The notes beneath the pieces are model-generated. The model was not told the origin of the DNA and ran no database searches. It saw only the letters and a list, made by a program, of their open reading frames with translations. From Bacteroidales bacterium (GTDB lineage Bacteria > Bacteroidota > Bacteroidia > Bacteroidales > Salinivirgaceae), in contig JAAYQU010000045.1 in NCBI GenBank assembly GCA_012519055.1, forward strand, positions 247,828 to 311,827: a stretch of DNA of 64,000 nucleotides, written 5' to 3'. Below, one piece after another: positions 55,472 through 63,939 of the stretch. Both the position numbers and the translations under genes were made by a program. The stretch's first letter is position 1. Each line of letters begins with the position of its first letter.

Positions 55472-55669
55472 ATGCCTATGCAAAATTCTACAATTCCCTA
55501 TCATGTTTTAAAGCTTACACCAAGACGGTTTTTAAATCTGGTTTCAAAAAATAAAATAAAATTGATTGAACCAGATGATAGAATTGTTAGGAGAACAATC
55601 ACAAAGCTGGTTGTATTAAGCACAAAAGCTCAAAAAGCAAGTTTGCAATTCGAGTTATCTAAAAACTGA
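55472..55669 (+). CDS. Small basic protein of unknown function
   Basis: No family was recognised. The 65 residues (with a second ATG two codons later) are basic and have a compact helical look (VLKLTPRRFLNLVSKNKIK). An AAAGAG motif lies just before the first ATG. It follows the sigma gene by 156 bases on the same strand and could be cotranscribed. It might be a chance frame, but nothing overlaps it and the composition is not that of a shadow. Confidence 0.45.
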   Translation: MPMQNSTIPYHVLKLTPRRFLNLVSKNKIKLIEPDDRIVRRTITKLVVLSTKAQKASLQFELSKN

Positions 55670-55686
55670 AAACAGCAAACAATTTA

Positions 55687-55776
55687 GAACACAGAAAATA
55701 CTGATTAAACAGATTATCACACATAGAAATAATAAAAATTCCGTGTCCATCTGTCAATACTGTGTCATCTGTGTTC
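55687..55776. repeat. GAACACAGA-bounded imperfect inverted element, copy 1
   Basis: The element starts with GAACACAGA (55687-55695) and ends with TCTGTGTTC (55768-55776), its exact reverse complement, and has further ACAGAT-type blocks in the same and opposite orientation inside. Copy 2 is at 63107-63202. The stop codon of the metallophosphoesterase gene lies inside it. Confidence 0.75.
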
Positions 55777-56971
55777 TATTTTTTAGCTTAAAAACAGACA
55801 CTTCAGGACATATACCAATCCTCCCTTTAAAACCAACAAAACCTATCCCTGTGTTTACATACAGGTATTGATTTTGAGACTTATAAAGGCCTCCCCAATA
55901 TTCATAGCGTATTGATGCAGGACAAAAGTTAATGTATTTGCTTCGTATTCCAAACTGAAAGCCGTGTGTATGACCCGACAGGGTTAAAAATATATTCTTT
56001 CGTTTATTTTTTACTTCTGCTTCCCAAAGATCAGGGTCATGTGATAGAAGTACTGTTGGTTTTTGTTCAACACCTTGCAACGTTTTTGTAATATCTCCAT
56101 ATTGAGGGAATGGGGGTTGTCCCCAGTTTTCAATACCGGCAATTATTAAAGTATCTATACCTTTTATCAAAGAGACGTTTTCATTTTCCAAAACAGTAAA
56201 ACCATTACGTTTAAGGAAACTTATTATTTTAAGATTATTTGTTTGCTTGTCATATTCAGATTTCCATTTTGCATAACCACCATAGTCGTGATTTCCTAAA
56301 ACGGCAATTTTGCCATCTTTTGCTTTTAAACCGCTAAATACAGAGTCCCAGCCAATGGTTTCTGTGTGAAAATTATTAACTAAATCGCCAGTAAAAACAA
56401 TCAGGTCGGGTTCAAGAGCATTTATTTTTTCAACATATTTGAGCCACAATGACTTAGAGTTTTTCATTGTACCCAAGTGCATATCAGAAAACTGAACAAC
56501 TGTGTAGTTTTCAAAGCTTTCGCCTATATTGGAGCTGTAAATATCAAAATTACGCTCTTTTAGAGTATATCGACATAAAGAAATAGATAAAGTAACAACT
56601 ATTAATAGACTTATTATAAATATATTAATAATAGTAATTGTTCTTTTCCGTAGTTTTTGTGAAAAGAAAAGTAGTATATAAGAAACAGCTATCAATATAA
56701 ACAAGAGAATCCGAGGTATATACCATATTACAAGCCATGTAAATGAAAGAAAGAAATATTCATTAGTGTTGGCGCAACTAATATCCGCCACTATGGGATT
56801 AAGCAAAAACAGCGTAACCAAAAATGAAAAAAACGCAAAACCAACGTAGAGACTGTTTGTCCGTAGCCCGCGAACAATTTTACTTTTATACCTTGACAAA
56901 TACCAGTAAAACCACAAGTCTGTTAACAGTATAATAGCCAAGAACATAAATGATGATAAATATAGTCTCAT
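55754..56971 (-). CDS. Membrane metallophosphoesterase (YkuE-like)
   Basis: The N-terminal 150 residues have about four transmembrane helices (FMFLAIILLTDLWFYWYL, VGFAFFSFLVTLFLLNPI, LLFILIAVSYILLFF, INIFIISLLIVVTLS). The rest carries all calcineurin-like motifs: QFSDMHLG, FTGDLVN, LGNHDYGG, LLSHDPD and LSGHTHG. Homologues cleave phospholipid or other phosphate esters; the substrate is unknown. The last residues NRTQMTQY are encoded inside the repeat element, so the natural C-terminus may have been changed. Confidence 0.9.
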   Translation of the reverse strand: MRLYLSSFMFLAIILLTDLWFYWYLSRYKSKIVRGLRTNSLYVGFAFFSFLVTLFLLNPIVADISCANTNEYFFLSFTWLVIWYIPRILLFILIAVSYILLFFSQKLRKRTITIINIFIISLLIVVTLSISLCRYTLKERNFDIYSSNIGESFENYTVVQFSDMHLGTMKNSKSLWLKYVEKINALEPDLIVFTGDLVNNFHTETIGWDSVFSGLKAKDGKIAVLGNHDYGGYAKWKSEYDKQTNNLKIISFLKRNGFTVLENENVSLIKGIDTLIIAGIENWGQPPFPQYGDITKTLQGVEQKPTVLLSHDPDLWEAEVKNKRKNIFLTLSGHTHGFQFGIRSKYINFCPASIRYEYWGGLYKSQNQYLYVNTGIGFVGFKGRIGICPEVSVFKLKNRTQMTQY

Positions 56972-57060
56972 ATATCAGTAGTTTTCAATATTTGAGACAC
57001 AAAAATATAGTAAAAAAGGTAGCTTGCAAATAAAATTTCTGAAAGTTCAATTTAACCAGC

Positions 57061-57068
57061 TATCTTTG
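57061..57068 (+). promoter_or_regulatory. -7 box of the thioesterase gene
   Basis: TATCTTTG fits TAnnTTTG and lies 30 bases before the ATG at 57099; a clear -33 element was not found. Confidence 0.4.
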
Positions 57069-57098
57069 TAGTTCGTAACAAATTTTAATAGTTTAAGA

Positions 57099-57521
57099 AT
57101 GGAAAACACATTGAAGTCTCCCTTTATTTACGAAACACAATATAGGATACGCTATGCCGATACTGACCAAATGGGAGTGGTTTATTATGGCAAATATGCT
57201 TTGTTGTACGAAATTGGCAGGGTGGAGCTAATGCGTTCTGTTGGAATAACATACGCCGAGATGGAGAGAGAAGGCACGCTTATGCCTGTCATTGAAATGA
57301 ACCTCAAATACATCCGTCCGCTTCGCTATGACGACGTTGTGACAATAAAAACAATTTTGTCGGAAACGCCGGCAGCTACCATCGTTTTTCATCACGAAAT
57401 TTACGACAGTAAAAATGTGCTTTGTAACGAAGGCTACGTAAAACTATGTTTCGTTGACACTAAGACACGGCGTACTAAAAGAATACCTTATGACGTTCTT
57501 AATAAACTAGTTACATGCTAA
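57099..57521 (+). CDS. Acyl-CoA thioesterase (YbgC/4-hydroxybenzoyl-CoA type)
   Basis: This 140-residue hotdog-fold protein has the family motif YADTDQMGVVYYGKYALLYEIGR, in which the aspartate acts as the catalytic base. It hydrolyses acyl-CoA, with substrate preference unknown. It sits alone, divergent from the metallophosphoesterase, before a transporter gene. Confidence 0.92.
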   Translation: MENTLKSPFIYETQYRIRYADTDQMGVVYYGKYALLYEIGRVELMRSVGITYAEMEREGTLMPVIEMNLKYIRPLRYDDVVTIKTILSETPAATIVFHHEIYDSKNVLCNEGYVKLCFVDTKTRRTKRIPYDVLNKLVTC

Positions 57522-57587
57522 CATTTAAACTATAAATTAAAACTTCAAATATATTTTATTATTTAATAATATATAAGCTGTCAAGAT

Positions 57588-58457
57588 ATGATTTATCTAT
57601 TATTGAGTATTTTGTGTTCAGCGTTTATCCTAATTGTCTTTAAGATTTCTGCACGAAAAAACTTTCCTCCTTTACTTTTAGTTATTATCAACTACTTTTC
57701 TGCTACGTTTTTAGGCTATTATCTGTCGAATACTACACCTTGGCAATCTGTACAAGTACTTGGTAATCATTGGTTACCTATTGTTATTATAGGTTCAATT
57801 TACATATTGGCATTCTTTTTAATGGGCGAAACTACTAAAAGGTCGGGCATTGCAGTAACAACAATTGCTTCAAAAATGTCCTTTGTTATACCCGTTGTCG
57901 TAAGTTTTATGATCGACCCAAATGATTCATTTTCAATTAAAAAGGCGGTGATTGTCATTGCCACAATTATTGCAGTAGTGTTATCAGTTTACAAGAAAGA
58001 TGATAGTAAAAGTAAATCGTGGCTTTTACCTCTGCTTTTATTTGTTTTGATAGGATTTTCTGATAGTTTAATAAAGTATATGCAAACTTTTCATGTTAAA
58101 GATAGTCAAACATCATCACTCTTTACTGCAACGCTTTTTACTGTATCGGGGCTAATTGGAATAGTTGCCTGGATTTTCTATGGACCTAAACGCAAACTTG
58201 TTTTTAAGCCATTAGCTTTGATAGGAGGACTTTTTTTGGGGGTTGTAAACTTTGGCTCACTCTATTTTTTGATTAATGCGCTAAACAGTATTAATGCTAA
58301 CAGTTCAATGGTTTTTGGCTTGAATAACTTAGGTGTAGTAATTCTATCGATATTGATAGCTGTTTATATGTTCAAGGAAAAATTGCTTAAAATCAATAAA
58401 GTAGGAGTATTAATGTCACTTTTTATAGTTGTACTGATGATGATAATAAGCTTCTGA
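57588..58457 (+). CDS. EamA/DMT-family transporter
   Basis: The 289 residues contain about ten hydrophobic helices in two similar halves (MIYLLLSILCSAFILIVFK at the start, LFIVVLMMIISF at the end), the layout of the drug/metabolite transporter superfamily. The substrate cannot be told. It follows the thioesterase gene by 66 bases. Confidence 0.85.
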   Translation: MIYLLLSILCSAFILIVFKISARKNFPPLLLVIINYFSATFLGYYLSNTTPWQSVQVLGNHWLPIVIIGSIYILAFFLMGETTKRSGIAVTTIASKMSFVIPVVVSFMIDPNDSFSIKKAVIVIATIIAVVLSVYKKDDSKSKSWLLPLLLFVLIGFSDSLIKYMQTFHVKDSQTSSLFTATLFTVSGLIGIVAWIFYGPKRKLVFKPLALIGGLFLGVVNFGSLYFLINALNSINANSSMVFGLNNLGVVILSILIAVYMFKEKLLKINKVGVLMSLFIVVLMMIISF

Positions 58458-58523
58458 TATTCTTGCTTTTGTCAAATAAATTTCTATATTAAATAGCAAT
58501 TTAATTTAGTGAATAAAAATTCG

Positions 58524-58531
58524 TAAATTTG
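58524..58531 (+). promoter_or_regulatory. -7 box upstream of hutI
   Basis: TAAATTTG fits TAnnTTTG; a TTTAG at 58504-58508 is near the -33 position. It lies about 100 bases before the hutI start codon and before a degenerate palindromic repeat. Confidence 0.4.
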
Positions 58532-58541
58532 CATTTGTAAA

Positions 58542-58570
58542 AGTAAATACGGAGTGTGCTCCGTCTTACT
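58542..58570. repeat. Degenerate copy of the 28-bp palindrome family
   Basis: AGTAAATACGGAG and CTCCGTCTTACT face each other around TGTG, with the same GACGGAG-like core as the perfect copies. Confidence 0.6.
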
Positions 58571-58633
58571 TTTTAACTTTTGTATTGACAGTGCATGCGT
58601 TGTCTCTACTTTACAAACTATTAATTTACAAAT

Positions 58634-59878
58634 ATGAACCTTTTAATCAAAAACATCAAAACACTTGTACAGTGCGAAGAATCTAACCGTACATGGGTTG
58701 CAGGATCTGATATGGACAGACTCCCAACAATCGACAATGCATTCCTTTTAATCGAAAATGATAAAATCAAAGATTTCGGACCGATGGACAAATGCCCCAA
58801 TATTAATGCTAAAACCATTGATGCAACAGGTAAATTTGTGTTCCCATCATTTTGCGATAGTCATACGCATATTGTATATGCAGGAAGCAGAGAGATTGAG
58901 TATGTTGACAAAATTAGAGGTCTCTCATACGAAGAGATTGCCGAACGTGGCGGTGGAATACTAAATTCAGCTAAAAGATTGGCAGAAACCTCGGAAGATG
59001 AGCTTTATAGTCAAGCACTTGCAAGAGTTAACGAAATGATAGCTTTCGGTACGGGAGCCATTGAAATTAAGTCAGGATACGGACTTGATACAGAGAACGA
59101 GCTAAAAATGTTGCGCGTGATCAAACGATTAAAAGAGACAACACATGTTATAATCAAATCAACGTTTTTGGGCGCACACAGCATTCCATTAGAGTATCGC
59201 GGTGCACAAGATAAATTTGTTGACCTTGTAATCAACGAAATGTTACCGCAAGTTGTAGCTGAAGACCTTGCCGATTACGTTGATGTCTTTTGTGATAAAG
59301 GTTTTTTTACTGTTGAAGATACTGACCGAATTTTACTTGCAGCAATGAAATATGGCTTACGTCCTAAGATACATGCTAATGAATTAGATTTTTCGGGCGG
59401 TGTACAAGTGGGAGTAAAGTACAATGCACTTTCCGTTGATCACCTAGAATTTATCGGCGATGCAGAGATTGAGGCTCTTAAAAATTCTGAAACAATGCCA
59501 ACTGTTTTACCAGGTGCCGCATTTTTCCTAAATATGATATGCTCGCCTGTTAGAAAAATGATGAATGCAGGACTGCCAATTGCCTTAGCATCAGACTATA
59601 ATCCAGGTTCGTCACCATCCGGTAATATGAAATTTATATTGTCGTTGGGTTGCATAAACTACAAAATGACTCCAAATGAAGTGATTAACGCAACTACCAA
59701 AAACACAGCTTATGCAATGGGAGTAGAGGATATTGCGGGTTCAATAGCACGAGGCAAAAAGGCTAATGTCTTTATTACCAAAAATATACCAAGTATTGAG
59801 TTTATGCCTTATGCTTATACAAGCCATTTAATTGATACCGTGATATTAAACGGCAAAGTAGTTGAAGCAAAGCTTTAA
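58634..59878 (+). CDS. hutI: Imidazolonepropionase
   Basis: HutI opens the imidazolone ring of imidazolone-5-propanoate to give N-formimino-L-glutamate in histidine degradation. The 414 residues have the amidohydrolase metal site FCDSHTHIVYAG, IKSGYGLDTENEL, the later histidines in LGAHSIPLEYRG and IHANELDFSGGV, DHLEFIG, and the ASDYNPGSSPSGNM metal-binding aspartate. The next gene product uses its product, so they are one pathway, 45 bases apart. hutH and hutU are not in the window. Confidence 0.95.
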   Translation: MNLLIKNIKTLVQCEESNRTWVAGSDMDRLPTIDNAFLLIENDKIKDFGPMDKCPNINAKTIDATGKFVFPSFCDSHTHIVYAGSREIEYVDKIRGLSYEEIAERGGGILNSAKRLAETSEDELYSQALARVNEMIAFGTGAIEIKSGYGLDTENELKMLRVIKRLKETTHVIIKSTFLGAHSIPLEYRGAQDKFVDLVINEMLPQVVAEDLADYVDVFCDKGFFTVEDTDRILLAAMKYGLRPKIHANELDFSGGVQVGVKYNALSVDHLEFIGDAEIEALKNSETMPTVLPGAAFFLNMICSPVRKMMNAGLPIALASDYNPGSSPSGNMKFILSLGCINYKMTPNEVINATTKNTAYAMGVEDIAGSIARGKKANVFITKNIPSIEFMPYAYTSHLIDTVILNGKVVEAKL

Positions 59879-59923
59879 CCTACAGATTGTTTTAATAAAT
59901 AAATCAAATAATATAATTAAACT

Positions 59924-61621
59924 ATGAAGAAACAACTCATTGAATGTGTCCCCAACTTTAGCGAGGGGAATGATATGGCGATAATCAAGCAAATTACCGA
60001 TCAAATTGAGTCGGTAGAAGGTGTTAGATTGATTGATGTTGATCCGGGTAAAGCTACCAACCGCACTGTAGTTACCATGGTCGGGACACCTGAGGAGGTT
60101 TGCGAAGCAGCTTTCCGTGCTGTGAAAAAAGCACAAGAACTTATCGATATGCGCAAACACAAAGGAGCACATCCACGTTTTGGAGCTACTGACGTGTGCC
60201 CTTTAGTTCCTGTTGCAAATATCACTATGGAAGAGGTTGTTAAGTATGCTCACAAACTAGCTAAACGCATCGGTGATGAGCTAAACATTCCTATTTTTTG
60301 CTACGAATCGGCTGCAACCGAACCAAAAAGACGCAATTTGGCATCATGCCGTCAAGGAGAGTATGAAGCTTTAGCAAAACGTATCGAAACTCCGGAATGG
60401 AAACCAGATTTCGGACCATCTAAATGGAGCGAAAGTGTTGCAAAGAGTGGGGCAACAGCCGTAGGAGCCAGAAACTTTTTGATCGCTTATAATGTTAACC
60501 TAAATACAACATCTGTTCGTAGAGCAAACTCTATTGCTTTTGACGTTCGCGAACGCGGAAGAATTAAGCGTGAAGGCGACCCTCTTACAGGAAAAATTGT
60601 TAAAGATGAAAAAGGTAATACCGTATATGAACCAGGTTTGCTAAAAACTGTAAAAGCAATAGGTTGGTTTATCGAGGAGTTTGGCATTGTGCAAATTTCA
60701 ATGAACTTAACCGATATTACTGTAACACCGCTACACGTTGCTTACGATACAGTATTTGAGAGAGCAAACGCACGAGGATTACGCGTAACAGGCTCTGAAT
60801 TAGTTGGAGTAGTGCCTTTGCAAGCAATGTTAGATGCAGGTAAATATTTCCTACGTAAGCAAAAACGCTCAACCGGAATATCTGATAGTGAGATAATTAA
60901 GATTGCAGTCAAATCAATGGGCTTAGATGAGCTATATCCGTTCGACCCTAAGAAAAAGATTATCGAATATATTTTACAAGATGATGATAAAAAGTCACTT
61001 GTAAAAATGAATCTGACCGATTTTGCAAACGAAACTGCAAGCGAATCTCCAGCACCTGGAGGTGGTTCAATCTCTGCTTATATGGGCGCATTGGGCTCGG
61101 CTCTTTCGGGAATGGTTGCAAACCTATCATCACACAAACGTGGTTGGGACGATCGTTGGGAAGAGTTTAGTAATTGGGCAGAAAAGGCAAAAGCAATTCA
61201 AGATCAACTAATTAAACTTGTTGATGAAGATACCAATGCTTTTAACCTGATAATGAACGCTTTCGGCTTACCAAAAGGAACTGACGAAGAGAAAGCAGCT
61301 CGCCAAAAAGCTATTCAAGATGCTACGAAATATGCTATCGAAGTTCCGTATAGAACGTTGGAGCTATGTTACGAGTCAATGCACGTGGCTAAAGCAATGG
61401 CAGAAATAGGTAATCCAAATTCGGTTACCGATGCAGGAGTAGGGGCTTTAGCCGCTCGTTCAGGCGTTATTGGAGCACTGCTAAACATGAAAATCAATGC
61501 AGCAGACCTTGAGGACAAAAAATTTGCAGAAGAAATAGTCGCAAAAGGCGAAAAAATCCAAAAGCAAGCTATTGATTTAGAAACTGAAATTTTAGCTATT
61601 GTAAATTCAAAAATTAACTAA
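59924..61621 (+). CDS. ftcD: Bifunctional glutamate formimidoyltransferase/formimidoyl-THF cyclodeaminase
   Basis: The first 330 or so residues match the formimidoyltransferase (ECVPNFSEGND, HKGAHPRFGATDVCPLVPV, GARNFLIAYNVNLNT), which moves the formimino group to tetrahydrofolate. The C-terminal 200 residues match the cyclodeaminase (FANETASESPAPGGGSISAY, VTDAGVGALAARSGVIGAL), which releases ammonia and gives methenyl-THF. The two activities are fused in one chain of 565 residues. It follows hutI and finishes the pathway from histidine to glutamate. Confidence 0.95.
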   Translation: MKKQLIECVPNFSEGNDMAIIKQITDQIESVEGVRLIDVDPGKATNRTVVTMVGTPEEVCEAAFRAVKKAQELIDMRKHKGAHPRFGATDVCPLVPVANITMEEVVKYAHKLAKRIGDELNIPIFCYESAATEPKRRNLASCRQGEYEALAKRIETPEWKPDFGPSKWSESVAKSGATAVGARNFLIAYNVNLNTTSVRRANSIAFDVRERGRIKREGDPLTGKIVKDEKGNTVYEPGLLKTVKAIGWFIEEFGIVQISMNLTDITVTPLHVAYDTVFERANARGLRVTGSELVGVVPLQAMLDAGKYFLRKQKRSTGISDSEIIKIAVKSMGLDELYPFDPKKKIIEYILQDDDKKSLVKMNLTDFANETASESPAPGGGSISAYMGALGSALSGMVANLSSHKRGWDDRWEEFSNWAEKAKAIQDQLIKLVDEDTNAFNLIMNAFGLPKGTDEEKAARQKAIQDATKYAIEVPYRTLELCYESMHVAKAMAEIGNPNSVTDAGVGALAARSGVIGALLNMKINAADLEDKKFAEEIVAKGEKIQKQAIDLETEILAIVNSKIN

Positions 61622-61630
61622 CAATAAAAG

Positions 61631-61660
61631 AAATGGGGCTTTTAAATAGCCCCATTTTAT
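61631..61660 (+). terminator. Terminator after ftcD, close to the next start
   Basis: AAATGGGGC (61631-61639) pairs with GCCCCATTT (61649-61657), followed by T residues. The next gene starts at 61667, so the promoter of that gene must overlap this hairpin or lie inside ftcD. Confidence 0.8.
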
Positions 61661-61666
61661 TTTAAA

Positions 61667-62305
61667 ATGGGATTGCATATACATTTGGTTGACGATCATA
61701 AGTTATTCAGACAAGGACTGAAGATGCTTATTGAAAATATTCCCAATGTCGAAAAAATTACTGAAAGCGACAATGGCAGGGAGTTTATCGACTCTTTGAA
61801 GACATCAATACCCGATTTAGTCCTTATGGATATCGAAATGCCCATACTTAATGGCATTGACGCAGCCCGTGAGGCTCTGAAAAAATATCCAGACCTTAAA
61901 ATCATAGCTCTATCTATGTACGGAGATGAAGACTACTACTACCAAATGATAGATGCCGGAGTAAAGGGCTTTGTCATTAAAAATACTGATTTTAACGAAG
62001 TTAAACGAGCTATCTCATCAGTTTTAGACCAGAACAACTACTTTAGCGAGGAGCTTTTATACTCCTTAATAAGAAACATTAAAACCCACAAAACAAATTT
62101 CCACGAAGATGTCCTGTCTGATAGAGAAAAGGATATCCTTTTAGAGATTTGCTCAGGACTCTCAAATCAAGAAATTGCCGATAAGTTAGATATAAGCAAG
62201 AGAACGGTTGATAAACATCGTTACAATATTCTGCTCAAAACAGGCTCAAAAAACACTGCAAGCTTAGTAATGTGGGCTATTAAGAATAGATTGGTAGAGA
62301 TATAA
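61667..62305 (+). CDS. NarL/FixJ-family response regulator
   Basis: This 212-residue regulator has an N-terminal receiver (HLVDDHKLF, LVLMDIEMPILNG, KGFVIKNTD) and a C-terminal LuxR-type helix-turn-helix (LSDREKDILLEICSGLSNQEIAD, KRTVDKHRYNILLKTGSKN). It is near a methyltransferase gene that starts six bases after it, probably cotranscribed. The kinase is not seen here. Target genes are unknown. Confidence 0.93.
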   Translation: MGLHIHLVDDHKLFRQGLKMLIENIPNVEKITESDNGREFIDSLKTSIPDLVLMDIEMPILNGIDAAREALKKYPDLKIIALSMYGDEDYYYQMIDAGVKGFVIKNTDFNEVKRAISSVLDQNNYFSEELLYSLIRNIKTHKTNFHEDVLSDREKDILLEICSGLSNQEIADKLDISKRTVDKHRYNILLKTGSKNTASLVMWAIKNRLVEI

Positions 62306-62311
62306 AAGAGT

Positions 62312-63100
62312 ATGTCAAATATAACCTACGTTGCAGCTCAGTTTTTAAAATATAAATTCCTATCGAAACATAGCAAGGGACACGGGATTCATAGTCCTTT
62401 CGTTTATGACTTTGTTGAAAAAGTTTTGTTAAACAAAAGTAACAGAGCCTTTTACGAACAAAACAAAAAGTACGAAAAAGAATTAAAAAAGAATAAAACC
62501 AATATTACCAAAATCGATTTAGGTGCTAAAAAGCAAGCAAATAGTAGCTATAACACTACTTACAGCAGTATAGCAAAACAGTCAACCACACCTTTTAAAT
62601 ATCGGTGTTTACTAAGCAAAATGGTTGAATATTACAAACATGAACTAATAATTGAGTTCGGCACCTCTTTAGGATTGACAACCAATATATTATCCAACTC
62701 TACCGATGTGCAAGTAATTACTATTGAAGGGTGTCCAAATCTGCATAAAGTTGCAATAGATAACTTTTCTAAGTGGGGAAATAAAAACGTTTTAGCTATA
62801 CAAACTGACTTTGATTTATTTGTTGAGGATTTTACTGCACAACAAAAAACGGTATTGATATATATTGACGGGAATCATTCAGGCACAGCAACTAAGCAAT
62901 ATATTAACAACCTGTGGGATAAAATCCCAACTAACAGTATTATTGTTATCGGCGACATTTACTGGTCAAGAGATATGACAGAAGCGTGGAAACAAATTTC
63001 AAAACCAACAAATAATTGCTACTCTGTTGACCTGTTTACCTTTGGCATCCTTTTCAAACGCAACTTTTGCGAGGGGCAACACTTCCGAATAAAATATTAG
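62312..63100 (+). CDS. Class I SAM-dependent methyltransferase-like protein
   Basis: This 262-residue protein has an N-terminal helical part with GHGIHSPFVYDFVEKVL, seen in Bacteroidota homologues, followed by a Rossmann core: LIIEFGTSLGLTTNILSN resembles the SAM loop, VITIEGCPNLHKVAIDNF gives the acidic residue, and VLIYIDGNHSGTATKQYI and IIVIGDIYWSRDM match the O-methyltransferase pattern. The substrate is unknown. It starts six bases after the regulator gene. Confidence 0.8.
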   Translation: MSNITYVAAQFLKYKFLSKHSKGHGIHSPFVYDFVEKVLLNKSNRAFYEQNKKYEKELKKNKTNITKIDLGAKKQANSSYNTTYSSIAKQSTTPFKYRCLLSKMVEYYKHELIIEFGTSLGLTTNILSNSTDVQVITIEGCPNLHKVAIDNFSKWGNKNVLAIQTDFDLFVEDFTAQQKTVLIYIDGNHSGTATKQYINNLWDKIPTNSIIVIGDIYWSRDMTEAWKQISKPTNNCYSVDLFTFGILFKRNFCEGQHFRIKY

Positions 63101-63106
63101 CATTTT

Positions 63107-63202
63107 GAACACAGAAGACACAGATGTAACAAATTTGCACGAATTTCCACGTAGAGACGGAGCATGCTCCGTCTCTACATAAATCTGTGATTATCTGTGT
63201 TC
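63107..63202. repeat. GAACACAGA-bounded imperfect inverted element, copy 2, with 28-bp palindrome
   Basis: The element starts with GAACACAGA (63107-63115) and ends with TCTGTGTTC (63194-63202). Its centre contains the perfect palindrome GTAGAGACGGAGCA plus reverse complement at 63151-63178. It lies between convergent genes. Confidence 0.8.
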
Positions 63203-63238
63203 AAATAACTATTAACTTAATTGTTCATTGCTAATTTA

Positions 63239-63937
63239 TTACAGTACATTTTTAATCGAAAGCATATACCCACTTCCATGAATATTTTCGATAGCAACAT
63301 TAGGATCGTTTTTTAAAAATTTTCTCAACTTTGTAATGTAAACGTCCATGCTACGAGCAGTAAAGTAGTTGCTTTCGTCCCATATTTCACGCAAAATAAG
63401 GTCACGCTCAACCACCTGATTATAGTTTTTTGCCAACATAAACAGCAGTTTCCCCTCTTTTGGACTAAGTCGCTCTTCTTCACCTTCAAAAGTTAAAATT
63501 CTAAATTCAGGATTATACTCATATTTGCCTATTTTAAACGGTTTATCTTTACCCTGAAGCAATTCACTACGTCTGCGTATTATGGCCTTTATTTTGTATA
63601 ATAAAACCTCCGAATCGAACGGTTTTGTTATATAGTCGTCAGCTCCGAGCTTAAAACCCTCTAACACGTCTTCTTTCATAGTTTTGGCGGTAAGGAAAAT
63701 AAAGGGGACTAATTTGTCTTTTTCTCTAATCAGCTTTGCCAACTTAAAACCATCGATATTAGGTAGCATAACATCAAGAATACATAAATCGAAATTATGT
63801 TTTGAAAACTCTTGTATTGCTTTTTCACCATTGCTTACCCAAACTACTGTAAACCTTTGCATTTCAAGGTAGGAGCGAAGTACGGTGCCAAAATTTATAT
63901 CATCTTCTACTAAAAATATTGTATAACGTTTTTTCAT
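63239..63937 (-). CDS. rprY: OmpR-family response regulator, RprY-like
   Basis: The 232 residues have a receiver (IFLVEDDINFGTVLRSYLEM, LCILDVMLPNIDGF, FIFLTAKT, DDYITKPFDSE) and an OmpR-type winged helix (EERLSPKEGKLLFMLAKNYN, RSMDVYITKLRKFLK, HGSGYMLS). The close match in pattern to RprY of Bacteroides supports the name, although other OmpR-type regulators are similar. Its start lies two bases after the stop of the kinase gene, so they form a pair. Confidence 0.85.
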   Translation of the reverse strand: MKKRYTIFLVEDDINFGTVLRSYLEMQRFTVVWVSNGEKAIQEFSKHNFDLCILDVMLPNIDGFKLAKLIREKDKLVPFIFLTAKTMKEDVLEGFKLGADDYITKPFDSEVLLYKIKAIIRRRSELLQGKDKPFKIGKYEYNPEFRILTFEGEEERLSPKEGKLLFMLAKNYNQVVERDLILREIWDESNYFTARSMDVYITKLRKFLKNDPNVAIENIHGSGYMLSIKNVL

Positions 63938-63939
63938 TA

